A stretch of 64,000 nucleotides of DNA from Salipaludibacillus neizhouensis (GCF_002886185.1 NZ_KZ614147.1:779187-843186); one strand, 5' to 3'. Shown: positions 36,411 through 45,242, numbered from the stretch's first letter. The notes: generated by a model not told the origin, from the letters alone. Numbers and translations are program-made.

Positions 36411-36980
36411 TTATTCAAGGTTAGATAAACTATTGAATGCAATGGTGGGCGTGTAGTCAGCATTACCAGAATACTCTGTTAAAGGATTGTACTGAACTCC
36501 CCTTGACTGCTCCCCATGCTGATTGCAACGCAAGATGCATAGAGAAGTGCGGTACATTTGTTTTTCTAAGACGGAAGGTGACACGGATAAAAGAAGTTTA
36601 CGGTTGTTCTTGAAGGTGACGATGGTTTGGCGAGAGTCGTTCTTAGGTGATGTAAAATCTTGGATATGATCGAAAAAAAGCCAGTGGCAATGAAAGTTCG
36701 TTGGGGAAAGACTCGGAAATGCGTAAATATCCCGCATTGGACAAATGGCAATTGGAACTTTTCGTTTGGCACCCATTCGGTAGATGGCAGCTTCTCTTCG
36801 ACCTTCATAGGTGGAGAATCCATCTAAACACGCAGCTTTGATAATTTCCAGTGGATTTTGTTTAACATAGATTTTTAGCCCGGTTTCAAAAACCAATGTA
36901 GAGGAGTCCGAGCGATAGGATGGAAGCAAGGCTTGTGTATTTTTTGTAATCTTGTAGTCCTTGTAAACGTTATCAATCAT
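36411..36980 (-). CDS. comK: ComK-family competence regulator, copy 1
   Basis: 189 residues from the ATG at 36980, 9 nt after GGAGG; a TTG two codons upstream is too close to the ribosome binding site. Features shared with ComK of B. subtilis (192 residues, recalled, not aligned): an N-terminal YKITKNTQALLPSY block, FETGLKIYVKQNPLEII, DGFSTYEGRREAAIYRMG, KVPIAICPMRDIYAFP, CHWLFFDHIQDF and VLEKQMYRTSLCILR. ComK binds AT-box DNA and switches on DNA-uptake genes. The last ~35 residues diverge from the second copy. The gene lies 175 bp downstream of comK copy 2 on the same strand. Confidence 0.82.
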   Translation of the reverse strand: MIDNVYKDYKITKNTQALLPSYRSDSSTLVFETGLKIYVKQNPLEIIKAACLDGFSTYEGRREAAIYRMGAKRKVPIAICPMRDIYAFPSLSPTNFHCHWLFFDHIQDFTSPKNDSRQTIVTFKNNRKLLLSVSPSVLEKQMYRTSLCILRCNQHGEQSRGVQYNPLTEYSGNADYTPTIAFNSLSNLE

Positions 36981-37161
36981 GTTCAACGACCTCCGTTATG
37001 ATGTAGTGGGGGATAGCAAGCTATCGATAAGGGATTGGATTAAAAGAATAAAATTCACTATATTGAACCATTCATTTCTCGTGATTGTCATCTCATGCAA
37101 CTTACTAGATTGTGACAAAAGAGTATTCTTTCGACAACAAAAGTCCGAATCCTTTGTTCAT

Positions 37162-37650
37162 TTATTGTATTCTTCTGGACTGCTCCCAATATTGGTTGCG
37201 TCTTAAAATGCAGAGGGAGGTGCGGTACATTTGTTTTTCTAGTACGGAAGTGGATACCGGTAAAAGAAGTTTACTGCCGTTGGAGAAGGTGACGATGCTT
37301 TGGCGGGGTTGATTCTTAGGTGAGGTGAAGCCTTGGATGTGAGCGAAGAAAAGCCAGTGACAATCAAAGTGTGTTGGTGAATGGGTTGGGAATGCGTAAA
37401 TGTCTTGATTAGGGTAAATGGCAATAGGGACTTTACGTTTAGCGCCTGTTTGAATAGCTGCTTCTCTTCGTCCATCGTAATTTGCAAAACCATCTAAACA
37501 CGCTGTTTTAATCATCTCCAGTGACGGTTGTTTTACATATAAATCTTTCTTCGTTTCATAAACGCGCGTAGAAGAATCGAAACGATAAGATGGGACGAGT
37601 GCTACGGTATTATTAGTAATTTTATAAGAGCTATGTACATTCTCAGTCAT
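37162..37650 (-). CDS. comK: ComK-family competence regulator, copy 2
   Basis: 162 residues; GGAGG 7 nt before the ATG. It aligns by eye with copy 1 over nearly its whole length (for example GAKRKVPIAIYPNQDIYAFP, CHWLFFAHIQGFTSPKN, EKQMYRTSLCILR), so the two arose by tandem duplication; even the leader ATGATAACGGAGG is shared. It stops about 30 residues before copy 1 does, so the C-terminal part used for activation in B. subtilis ComK may be missing. It could be a functional variant, a competitor of copy 1, or decaying. Confidence 0.8.
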   Translation of the reverse strand: MTENVHSSYKITNNTVALVPSYRFDSSTRVYETKKDLYVKQPSLEMIKTACLDGFANYDGRREAAIQTGAKRKVPIAIYPNQDIYAFPTHSPTHFDCHWLFFAHIQGFTSPKNQPRQSIVTFSNGSKLLLPVSTSVLEKQMYRTSLCILRRNQYWEQSRRIQ

Positions 37651-37741
37651 GGCAGGGCCTCCGTTATCATGTATTTGTGCATAGCTAATTCAACCTGATT
37701 AAAAGGGTTAGGGAAAGAATCATTTCAAAGCGTAGTATTAT

Positions 37742-37757
37742 TTTTTACATGTAAAAA
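37742..37757. promoter_or_regulatory. AT-rich palindrome upstream of comK copy 2
   Basis: TTTTTACATGTAAAAA is a perfect 16-bp palindrome about 90 bp upstream of the comK2 start. ComK sites in B. subtilis are paired AAAAN5TTTT boxes; this palindrome is not an exact match, so autoregulation by ComK or binding of another repressor are both possible. Confidence 0.4.
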
Positions 37758-37909
37758 GAAAGGGTTTTCATAAATTGTGAGGGATTAAAAAGGATTACTG
37801 GAGTAGGAACAGGACGTCTTTACTTGAGGGCACTGAAAAATACGATTTTTACTTTTCCAGTACCCTGTTGAAACAATGAGTGAAGCCATTGACGGGTAAC
37901 TGGCTTCTT

Positions 37910-38212
37910 TTATTTCGTTCTTCTTTTTACATCTTTTCTCTCTTTGGCTATTTCTTTTAAGAGGGGATATAACTCTTCTTCTGCATCTTTTAGAAGTTCA
38001 GCGGGACTGTTAAGTTGAAGACCAGCACAGATTTTCATAAATGTGTGTATGGTAAAATTCACACGACCTTTTTCAATGTCACGAATGTGATCACTATTCA
38101 GATCTGCAAATTCAGCTAATTCCTCAAGTGTCAGATCCAACAATCTCCTTTTGTTATGAATCTTCTTTCCAATTTCACTGTTAAAAGTGTTTAATATTTC
38201 CTTTTCTTCCAA
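37910..38212 (-). CDS. XRE-family helix-turn-helix regulator
   Basis: 100 residues from the TTG at 38212, chosen because AAAGGAG lies 7 nt upstream, inside a longer open frame starting at 38242. The HTH is IGKKIHNKRRLLDLTLEELA ... FADLNSDHIRDIEKGRVNFT, typical of SinR/XRE repressors with a second short helical tail (LLKDAEEELYPLLKEI). No partner toxin or phage gene is adjacent. Its target is unknown; the tandem comK genes are nearest. Confidence 0.8.
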   Translation of the reverse strand: MEEKEILNTFNSEIGKKIHNKRRLLDLTLEELAEFADLNSDHIRDIEKGRVNFTIHTFMKICAGLQLNSPAELLKDAEEELYPLLKEIAKERKDVKRRTK

Positions 38213-38328
38213 AGTAGAAGCTCCTTTTTTAACAATTATCAATCTGTTAAAAAGAACTGCACACAGGCTAAACCCCTGGTAAAGGAATAAAATGGTATAT
38301 CACGCAAATTTATTTTTCAGTGAAGCAT

Positions 38329-38420
38329 GGGGACGGTTCTCTGCTTCATTTGCACGGCTTGAGTAATGGCGGTACTCGCTGGTTTTTTAAGAGGTTATTG
38401 GTGAAGTAAAGGAACACATG
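38329..38420 (+). repeat. GGGACGGTTCT repeat, long form without 3' hairpin
   Basis: GGGGACGGTTCTCTGCTTCA followed by TTTGCACGGCTTGAGTAATGG, then GCTGGTTTTTTAAGAGGTTA. It matches the composite copies at 41081, 42052 and 57798, but the hairpin end is lost. Confidence 0.8.
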
Positions 38421-38794
38421 GCAAGGTTTGTATTGGTGTAGAATTTGTGACAGTGTGGTCATTTATCAAGTTTCAAGACAAGAAAGGATAATAAAGTATG
38501 GTGTTTTTCATAAAGTATAGGGTTGGTTTTAATGCCTGTCACTCCAAATATGGCAAAGTGATCAGACAAAGGAAAGCGAATTATCGTATGCATGATCAGT
38601 AGCGATGGTACATTGTAGAAGCGGTAGCAAGGGTTGTATGAGACGGTGAATAAATAGCTTTAAGAAATAAGGTGGGGTTCCCGGCGAATTGATCAAATGA
38701 CAGAGGATCGTAGAAAGTAGAGTGTTCAAATCAAGTAAGATAATTGATAGACCGCAATTAATGAGGGTGATTCCTGATGGAAAAGAAGGAAGTT

Positions 38795-38920
38795 TTAATA
38801 GGTTTATAACCGGGAAGATGAAAAGAGGTTAGACTCTAAAGATATTGACAATTTCCATTTATATTATGTAAACTTAAATTAACAGAACCTACCATGCCTA
38901 TTACAAAAGCGGACCACGGT
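38795..38920. repeat. Dispersed repeat D, copy 1
   Basis: AGGTTTATAACCGGGAAGAT and later ATTAACAGAACCTACCATGC plus AAAGCGGACCAC match the copy at 51688-51787 with small changes and one 16-nt length difference. Function unknown. Confidence 0.7.
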
Positions 38921-39330
38921 GGGTCTTTTTTATTTATGGGGAGATATAGACATGGAAAATGATTTCTATATAACACCTAAGAATATAGTTACCAATACTA
39001 TAAATAGTAATTAACAGAAACTATACTAATAGGAGCACTTTCCAAACAAGTGTAACTAACTTTTATCTTTTTATAGCAATGACAGCCACTTGGAATAAGA
39101 GCGGCTGTCGTCGTCATATAAAATTTAGCATAATTTGTATATTGATACCTATCACTGAGATGAGAAAGAGCATCATTTAATGGGCAACCTTCTCATGCGC
39201 AATCTCATCGGAAGCCGTGTCTTATATTCTTCCGAGTCATATCCTCATCAGCCTCTTGGGTTATTTTATAAAAGGAATAGCACTGAAAAAAGTGCTTATA
39301 TTGATTTTAAGTACTGGTATTTATTAGCGC

Positions 39331-40713
39331 TTATTCTTCATTTAATGCTGGTAGTTTAAGAAGGTCTGCCATCCCCTTTGGCACGTCCGTATTATCGATT
39401 AACCCTCTAAAATGATCAGAACCGGGGCCGTATGCATAAATAGGAACTTCAATTCCTGTGTGACTCGTTGTAGACCATCCCACTCCCGCATAATCACTGA
39501 TGATTTGATTGATAGCAAGGCTGGGGTTATCCGATTGCTGAATAGTTTGAGCTTCTTCGTCTGTAAGGGTGATTGCTGCATATTCTTCCACCACGTCTAT
39601 TACATCACTACGGTCACTGTTTAGTTGTCCTGCCATATAATCTCCTGTGGCAGTCACATCATGAAGGATTTCGACATCTGAACCTTTACTATTATATCCT
39701 CCTAGTGTCATACCACCTGTATCATGATCACCTGCAATCACAACGAGCGTTTCCTCATCTTGACCGGCAAATTCCAAGGCGCTAATTACAGCTTCTTCAA
39801 ACGCAGCCGTATCGCTCATGGCCCATGCCGCGTCATTGGCATGACCTGCCCAGTCAATTTGACTACCTTCCACCATAAGGAAAAATCCCTCATCATTTTG
39901 ACTTAACACGTCGATTGCACTGCTAGTCATTTCAGCCATGCTCGGTTGATCTGTTTCTTCTCGGTGCAATTCAGGTTCCATGGCATCATCTGCAAATAAA
40001 CCAAGGATAGTCCCTTCTTCAATATCTAGTAGCTCCTCTCGATTTTCTACGAATTGATATCCTTGATCTATCGCTTCATTAACGAGGTGGCGATCTTCTT
40101 GTCTTCCGCCTTCACTCTCTGGGAGGAAGTACTGCAAACCACCGCCTAAGAACACATCTACCACGCCTTGATCAATGTACTGCCGGACAATTTCCTCTTG
40201 ATTGTTACGGGAATTCACATGCGATGCAAATACCGCTGGAGTAGCATGGGAAATCGCAGAAGTAGAGACTAAGCCTGTAGATTTCCCGGCTTGATCGGCG
40301 GCTTCAAGAATCGTCTCTAAGTCATCTTCCTCAGAAGTTTGACTGACAACACCATTGTTGGTCTTCACACCAGTAGCCATTGCGGTTCCGGCTGCTGCGG
40401 AATCTGTTATTCGATTATTTTTAGAATGAGTGGACATCATCCCAGTGAAAAAATCATCCCAAACAGGGGCTCCATCCTCTTTATAGTGACGATAGTTCAC
40501 ATTATAACCAGCAGAGTAGCCATCAGGAATGAAGTAAATCACATTTTCAACCTTTTCCTTCTTTTCCTTTGGACCTGCATGATCAGGTGGCCCCGGTTGA
40601 GCGGGTTTTCCAGCATGCCCTGGTGGACTTGCCTGTGCCCATCCCTCGTTAACCCCTAAGCCAACAATCAGTAATGCCACACTTAACTTTGCAACCATCG
40701 CTTTTTTTAACAT
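39331..40713 (-). CDS. Secreted alkaline phosphatase
   Basis: 460 residues, GGAGG 8 nt upstream. Signal peptide about 1-27 (ending near EGWAQA), then a Gly/Pro/Lys linker (about 28-53). The catalytic domain has the nucleophile motif RITDSAAAGTAMATGVK near 102, GHANDAAWAMSD, and VIAGDHDTGGMTLGGY with metal-binding Asp and His, followed by TSHTGIEVPIYAYGPG. It releases phosphate from monoesters outside the cell. A loosely Pho-box-like TTCACA-N6-TTAAAA lies 40 bp upstream of the start, so control by phosphate limitation is plausible but not shown. Confidence 0.93.
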   Translation of the reverse strand: MLKKAMVAKLSVALLIVGLGVNEGWAQASPPGHAGKPAQPGPPDHAGPKEKKEKVENVIYFIPDGYSAGYNVNYRHYKEDGAPVWDDFFTGMMSTHSKNNRITDSAAAGTAMATGVKTNNGVVSQTSEEDDLETILEAADQAGKSTGLVSTSAISHATPAVFASHVNSRNNQEEIVRQYIDQGVVDVFLGGGLQYFLPESEGGRQEDRHLVNEAIDQGYQFVENREELLDIEEGTILGLFADDAMEPELHREETDQPSMAEMTSSAIDVLSQNDEGFFLMVEGSQIDWAGHANDAAWAMSDTAAFEEAVISALEFAGQDEETLVVIAGDHDTGGMTLGGYNSKGSDVEILHDVTATGDYMAGQLNSDRSDVIDVVEEYAAITLTDEEAQTIQQSDNPSLAINQIISDYAGVGWSTTSHTGIEVPIYAYGPGSDHFRGLIDNTDVPKGMADLLKLPALNEE

Positions 40714-41080
40714 CTATCCAGCCTCCATGAATTTAATTTTAACTAACATGTGAAAATAGAGTCTCTTTCCCCCTTACCTAAATAATGATTACGTTTCTTG
40801 TTTGTTCTCTCTAACTAAACTCTATCAATCTATTATTGAAGCAGTGTGTAGCTGCCATTAAGACGTTGTAAAGCAAAACTTGGTTCGTTCACCTTAGTGC
40901 TTTAGTCATTAAAATTCATATCTTTTCGGTGATAGTGGGGCAGTTTACTAGCCCTTTTATTGATATCTACACTCCAATAAAAAAATAGGATGTAAAAATA
41001 GAGAAAATCCCTATTTCGACACCCACTCCTTTGTAAAGGTAATATGAACATTGTAAAGGAACTGTTCAAGGTGTGCTTTC

Positions 41081-41218
41081 CGGACGGTTTGTGCTTCATT
41101 TTCACTGCTTGACTAATGGTGATAGTGGCTGGTTTTTAAGAGGTTATCAGAGCATTTAAAAGAAAAAATAGCAATCCTGCCATGCGTGAAGAAGAGCGCT
41201 TCACGCTTGGCAGGATTG
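41081..41218 (+). repeat. GGGACGGTTCT composite element with terminal hairpin
   Basis: 5' end CGGACGGTTTGTGCTTCATT, middle GGTGATAGTGGCTGGTTTTT, and a 3' hairpin at 41172-41217 whose 20-bp arms (CAATCCTGCCATGCGTGAAG and its complement) have one mismatch. The fixed order of modules shows one element rather than chance similarity. Confidence 0.82.
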
Positions 41219-41474
41219 TAAAGAATACGGGGCCTGATCCCCACTCGGATAAAGCGGTTAATGCAGTAATGTACCGCATACCTTTAAAATTCTGGTTCTC
41301 TCTGTGATTGTCATGTTTTGTGAATAGAAAAACGAATTAATAAGCCCACGGAATGTACCTCCAAGGGCTTATACTTCATTTCATCTCTCTCAATTGGACG
41401 GAGCGTACTATAAATTGTTCTAATTCCTCGTTTGTTAATGATTCTGGATTATGTCCATGTTTTTCACACCATTT

Positions 41475-41513
41475 ACTCTGCTTCATTTTAACTGCTTGAG
41501 TAATGGTTTTACT
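41475..41513 (+). repeat. GGGACGGTTCT element, internal fragment
   Basis: CTCTGCTTCATTTTAACTGC followed by TTGAGTAATGGTTTTACTCG; closely matches 45100-45137. Both ends of the element are missing. Confidence 0.65.
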
Positions 41514-41538
41514 CGTACCTATCACCACCACACAGAAT

Positions 41539-41964
41539 CTATTGGATAGGGATGTCAGTTTTATTGTTATAGCCTTCGAGATAAAGTCCCATCTGTGTTA
41601 AGTCTTTCTGAATCTTCACGAGGTTCACCCGGTATTGCTTCGTATGATCCCACTTCATTTTCGGATTGTTCCGTTCCTCTACCCAACCGGCATCGACCAA
41701 CTTTTTGACGTAGCGACGGATCGACGATGGGTCCGTATTGATCAACGTATCTTCAGCGAGCTCTTTCGCTGTTTTAAAGAACCATCCTTGCGTCAGCTCC
41801 ATGTCTGAATCCTCATTCCACTTTTTCTCCGCCGTAATAAACTTGTCAAAATCCCTGTTGTACTCAGACCAATAGATTATCTGGTTCAGAACAATCGCCG
41901 ATTTATAATCTCCTGTTAGCCTCACCAGCTCTTCCTTAATCACCGAACGCTTAAATCCTCTCAT
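41539..41964 (-). CDS. Winged-helix protein resembling replication-initiator N-terminal domains
   Basis: 141 residues, GGAGGGTGAT upstream. Layout: an N-terminal helix (AIVLNQIIYWSEYNRDFDKF), TQGWFFKTAKELAEDTLINT, then a recognition region DPSSIRRYVKKLVDAGWVEE and TKQYRVNLVKI. This pattern is typical of the N-terminal DNA-binding domain of phage and plasmid replication proteins and DnaD-like initiators. No C-terminal domain follows and no replication origin or partner gene is near, so it is probably a leftover of a mobile element, or a stand-alone regulator. Confidence 0.6.
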   Translation of the reverse strand: MRGFKRSVIKEELVRLTGDYKSAIVLNQIIYWSEYNRDFDKFITAEKKWNEDSDMELTQGWFFKTAKELAEDTLINTDPSSIRRYVKKLVDAGWVEERNNPKMKWDHTKQYRVNLVKIQKDLTQMGLYLEGYNNKTDIPIQ

Positions 41965-42051
41965 TCAATCACCCTCCATTTTTATAATCGTTCCTCAATG
42001 AATAGGTACAAACCAAAAGGAAAAAAGGAGGAGAGATTTCAAAAGAAACAT

Positions 42052-42190
42052 GGGGACGGTTCCGTGCATCATTTGCACGGGTTGGGTAATGGTGATAGTG
42101 GCTGGTTTTAAGAGGTTATCAGAGAAGCAAAAGAAAAAATAGCAAAACTGCCATGCGTGAAGAAGAGCGCTTCACGCATGGCTAGATTTG
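42052..42190 (+). repeat. GGGACGGTTCT composite element with terminal hairpin
   Basis: GGGGACGGTTCCGTGCATCA, TTTGCACGGGTTGGGTAATGG, GCTGGTTTTAAGAGGTTATC, and a 3' hairpin CTGCCATGCGTGAAG...CTTCACGCATGG. Same order as at 41081 and 57798. Confidence 0.82.
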
Positions 42191-42466
42191 TTGTGGTCTG
42201 AAGAGATTGAGACAGCTTGGCAATGTTCAAGGGGATGAAGTAGTTACCTTATTAGGCTTCCGAAAAGTAATGATTGAGGGTTGCTACTGGTACCATATAA
42301 AACTATTGATTTCTTCCAAACAAACTTTGATTTATAACAAGCCATCTTCATATATATAAAGACACGAAGTTTTTTCTTGTCTCAAAACAAAATTAATAAG
42401 GGAGTAGAATATTACTAGAATACAATAAAAGTATCAACTATTACTCGATTAATGGAGAGTGGGAAC

Positions 42467-42952
42467 ATGGAGTTTTGGTCAGCAGAACAGTTAAAAGAAG
42501 ATTTTGAAATTGTAGTTAGCTTTTACCAAACTGAAATAGGTAACAACATGTATTCGTGTAGAAATCATGCAGTTATTAGGCGAAAGGGACATGCGAATCA
42601 GGAACAACCAGATGCAGTCGTTGTCATGGCGAATCCCGGTAGTTGTCCTCATCGGCTAAATGTAGGGGAAGATGTAAAATTCGAATTAGAGCTACTAATA
42701 AAAAGGATAATAAAGCAGTCATAGTACTCTCTGACCATCAAGGGCGGAAATTAGGTTATATTCCAGCTTTCTTATAGTGGGTTTATGTCTGATATTCTTA
42801 GTAACAACAAAGTGTATGAGGCTAAAATTGATCAAGTTAATCTTCACGCTAAACCACAATTAAAAGTTAATATTTCTGTTGTGGGTAAGCTAATTAATAG
42901 TTATACTACAACAATAACTGGCAATGTTGAACCATTGCAACTAATGTATTGA
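42467..42952 (+). pseudogene. HIRAN-domain protein broken by two single-base frameshifts
   Basis: The first frame (from ATG 42467, after GGAG/GTGGGA) reads to VGEDVKFELE near 42691. Restoring one missing C there gives EPTNKKDNKAVIVLSDHQGR and KLGYIPAF, the core signature of HIRAN domains (EPxNxxDxNAI, LGYIP). Removing one extra T near 42772 gives FYSGFMSDILSNN, KVYEAKIDQVN and KPQLKVNISVVGKL, to a stop at 42952. HIRAN domains bind 3' DNA ends and occur in SNF2/HLTF proteins and alone in bacteria. The 60 residues before the domain (with VVVMANPGSCPHR) are of unknown family. It is either a recent pseudogene or affected by sequencing errors. Confidence 0.72.
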
Positions 42953-42970
42953 AAAAGGAAGCATCGGTCC

Positions 42971-42995
42971 CGGACGGTTCTCTGCATCATTTTCA
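42971..42995 (+). repeat. GGGACGGTTCT repeat, 5' fragment
   Basis: CGGACGGTTCTCTGCATCAT then TTTCA; only the first module of the element is present, 18 bp after the HIRAN reading frame ends. Confidence 0.7.
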
Positions 42996-43000
42996 ATTTT

Positions 43001-43383
43001 AGAGATGTAAACAGGCTAATTAAAAGTTACAAGAATAAAACTAAGAAAAATTCATTAACAAAGATGAATTCTACTAATAAAAATGATGACAGAAGTTTGG
43101 AAAATAGAATTTCTGATGATATTGAAAGTAATGCTGAGACCTTTAGTGAGCTTGAAATATTATTCATGCAGCTAATGAATTTCAAATACCAATACTAGAA
43201 ACATATTATTTATGTAGTAAATATCAGAGCAAAAAGTATAACATGCCTTTAATTTTAGAAGCCGAAAGCAAATTTATAAGTTTTATGAATATGAAGTCAG
43301 ACCCTTCGTTATCAGTGGGGGAATATCATACGTGCTACTATAAGGGACCGAATGGGCGAAATACCACCTATTCCAAAGAGTAA
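43001..43383 (+). pseudogene. Degenerate coding remnant of unknown family
   Basis: One frame is open with a Lys/Asn/Asp-rich reading (about 43009-43198, ending NFKYQY), and a second frame continues from about 43158 with IIHAANEFQIPILETYYLCS and KYNMPLILEAESKF to a stop at 43383. The shift between overlapping frames suggests a broken gene. No family was recognised and there is no ribosome binding site. Confidence 0.35.
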
Positions 43384-43414
43384 TGTAGGGAGTTGAAAGG
43401 GAGGTACTATCAAA

Positions 43415-44149
43415 TTGAAATCATATATTATAAGAATTGAACTTGAAGAATCAAATCCACTTATTTGGAGAAGAGTTATCATGCCTGGAGGTGCAACTTT
43501 CAAGAGGCTGCATGATGTCATTCAGAATGCCACCAATTTCCAGAGCGGGTATCCGGGTGGTGGCTATCACCTGTACGAGTTTGACTTCCTTGAAGAGAGA
43601 AGGATCGTCACTGATAATGAAGAGGCTTATCTTGAGCATCAGCACTATATGAAGAATAAGAAGTATTATGAAAAACGATTGAAATCAATGCCAGCCGACA
43701 TGCTCCAGTTTGAACAGAATCACCAGGAACGATTAAAGATTGAGGTTCGTAAGCCTACCGGTCTTAAGATAGATGATTATCTGGAAAAGTACAAAGAATT
43801 CAGATACAACTATGACTTTGGAGATGATTGGTGGTTCACTATAAAACTTGAAGAAATCGTTGATGATTATTACTTCGGATTTCCAACTCTCCTTGATGGA
43901 GCTGAAACAGCACCGCCGGAAGATGTCGGAGGGATACATGGATTTTATGCTTTTTTGGAAGCTTACCTGGATCCAAAGCACCCTGAACATAAAGCGATGA
44001 AAGACTGGGTCGAGGAATGGAATTTCAGGGAGTACGATCCTGATTGGATCAATGATAGACTAAAGGCGATTGACTATAAGAAGACCGAGTGGGATAAAAT
44101 TAAGCATGAAAATTACAGAGTGATTGAGGATAAGTATAGGAAAAAATGA
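43415..44149 (+). CDS. pRiA4b ORF-3 family protein
   Basis: 244 residues, TTG start with AAAGGGAGGT 10 nt upstream. The family (PF07929) signature is complete: YIIRIELEESNPLIWRRVIM at the start, LHDVIQNATNFQ, GGYHLYEFDF, then FRYNYDFGDDWWFTIKLE near 130, and CPPEDVGG-like TAPPEDVGGIHGFYAFLEAY. Members are widespread on plasmids and genomic islands and often linked to mobile DNA, but their biochemical role is unknown. The small gene 53 nt downstream is probably co-transcribed. Confidence 0.85.
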   Translation: MKSYIIRIELEESNPLIWRRVIMPGGATFKRLHDVIQNATNFQSGYPGGGYHLYEFDFLEERRIVTDNEEAYLEHQHYMKNKKYYEKRLKSMPADMLQFEQNHQERLKIEVRKPTGLKIDDYLEKYKEFRYNYDFGDDWWFTIKLEEIVDDYYFGFPTLLDGAETAPPEDVGGIHGFYAFLEAYLDPKHPEHKAMKDWVEEWNFREYDPDWINDRLKAIDYKKTEWDKIKHENYRVIEDKYRKK

Positions 44150-44202
44150 TATAATATTAGCTGTAAAAATATACCAAGCAAGTACTTGAAAGGGGATGGC
44201 CT

Positions 44203-44502
44203 ATGAAGTATTCGGAAGCAGCAGTAAAGAAGATGCTTAAAGTTGGAGACTTAAGTCTTGAAGATCAGATTAAGTTTAACATCTTGAATTTCATAAGAAC
44301 GATCCATCTTAACAATCAGGAATTCATAGAATCACACTTCGGATCAGAGTTCTTCGGAGAACTGCCCATGACTTTTCAGAAAAATGAAGGCCAAGTTATG
44401 GGACTGATCACAGCTACTATTGATGGTGAAGTTCGAAAGTATGTATTTAACGACCAAGGATATGAGCCTTTAGAGGATTTATTGGGACTAGCTGGAGAAT
44501 AA
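44203..44502 (+). CDS. Small conserved-looking hypothetical protein
   Basis: 99 residues, AAAGGGGA 12 nt upstream. No family recognised. It is a soluble alpha/beta protein with an acidic C-terminus (GYEPLEDLLGLAGE) and a central IRTIHLNNQEFIESHFG helix. Codon usage and ribosome binding site look real. It follows the pRiA4b-type gene closely and may work with it. Confidence 0.6.
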   Translation: MKYSEAAVKKMLKVGDLSLEDQIKFNILNFIRTIHLNNQEFIESHFGSEFFGELPMTFQKNEGQVMGLITATIDGEVRKYVFNDQGYEPLEDLLGLAGE

Positions 44503-44529
44503 ATAACCCAGGTGCCTGTCACCCCGAAG

Positions 44530-44692
44530 TTAGGTCATGCTTTGGATGTGGGTGTAGAAAAGCCAGTGGTAATCAAAGTGTGTCGGTGAATGGGTAGGGA
44601 ATGCGTATATGTCTTGAGTTGGGTAAATTGTGATTGGCACTTTGCGTTTGACACCGGTTTGAAAGATGGCTTCTTCTCGCCGTCCTTCATAA
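44530..44692 (-). pseudogene. comK: comK fragment (third copy)
   Basis: On the minus strand the sequence reads YEGRREEAIFQTGVKRKVPI, TIYPTQDIYAFPTHSPTHFD and YHWLFYTHIQS before a stop. This is the central third of ComK and is closer to comK copy 2 (THSPTHFDCHWLFFAHIQ) than to copy 1. The N-terminal and C-terminal parts are gone. It lies 7 kb from the intact pair. Confidence 0.85.
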
Positions 44693-44796
44693 GTGGATCA
44701 CAGGTTAAGTCTGTTATAGATATAGAAATCTTTTAATTTCAATACCACAATTATTATTAAATCATTGATATAATAAATGTAGGTGGTGATTATGAT

Positions 44797-45036
44797 ATGG
44801 ATGAAAAAATGTTAATGCAAATGTTTTCTTCTTTATTAGATGAAAAGTTAGAGCCTTTAAGTGAACGACTAGAGAAGCTTGACGGTGGACAACAAGTAAT
44901 GATAAAAAAATTAGATAACGTATCAAAACAAGTAGCAGATAACAGTGAAAAGCACACTAGTGTTGAAGGGATAGCTGTAAAAGTTGCCGAGCATGATACT
45001 GACATAAAGTTATTAAAGAAACTTATAACAAACTAA
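44797..45036 (+). CDS. Small coiled-coil protein
   Basis: 79 residues, AGGTGGTGAT upstream, followed by a good terminator. Almost the whole chain is predicted helical with heptads (LLDEKLEPLSERLEKLDGG, VMIKKLDNVSKQVADNS, DIKLLKKLI). Such short proteins recur in Bacillus and its phages; no function is known. Confidence 0.65.
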   Translation: MDEKMLMQMFSSLLDEKLEPLSERLEKLDGGQQVMIKKLDNVSKQVADNSEKHTSVEGIAVKVAEHDTDIKLLKKLITN

Positions 45037-45037
45037 C

Positions 45038-45069
45038 AAAAGATTGAACAGAATGTTGTTCAATCTTTT
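45038..45069 (+). terminator. Intrinsic terminator of the coiled-coil protein gene
   Basis: AAAAGATTGAAC (45038-45049) pairs with GTTCAATCTTTT (45058-45069) over an 8-nt loop, with further Ts after it. Confidence 0.9.
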
Positions 45070-45087
45070 TCTTTTATTAGTGAAGCA

Positions 45088-45140
45088 GGGGACGGTTCTC
45101 TGCTTCATTTGCACGGCTTGGATAATGGTTTTACTCGAAC
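45088..45140 (+). repeat. GGGACGGTTCT repeat, 5' half
   Basis: GGGGACGGTTCTCTGCTTCA, then TTTGCACGGCTTGGATAATGG and TTTTACTCG. The 3' hairpin part is missing. Confidence 0.78.
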
Positions 45141-45242
45141 CTTATTTTAGGAACAGTTAATGAATGTTTAAATATCTCCTCCCTTTTTCTACTTCAGCCG
45201 TACTTACTAGATGAAAGCAGAAAATGGGGAGGGTTTTATATA

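Larger units (their letters stand above)
38213..39330. other. 1.1-kb gene-free, repeat-bearing region
   Basis: No supported gene. It contains a GGGACGGTTCT copy (38329-38420), a second dispersed repeat (38795-38920) and a GACAGCC/GGCTGTC hairpin near 39079-39111. A ten-codon frame with a good ribosome binding site at 38779 reads into the second repeat and is not considered real. Confidence 0.6.
40714..41538. other. 825-bp gap with repeat copies
   Basis: No supported gene. It holds the phosphatase promoter region at its left, a full composite GGGACGGTTCT element (41081-41218) and a partial one (41475-41513). The remainder shows no known element. Confidence 0.55.

Noticed and set aside
42467-42724. 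Intact 85-residue hypothetical gene
   Set aside because: The frame ends just inside a HIRAN domain whose remainder continues in the other frames, so it is a piece of a broken gene.
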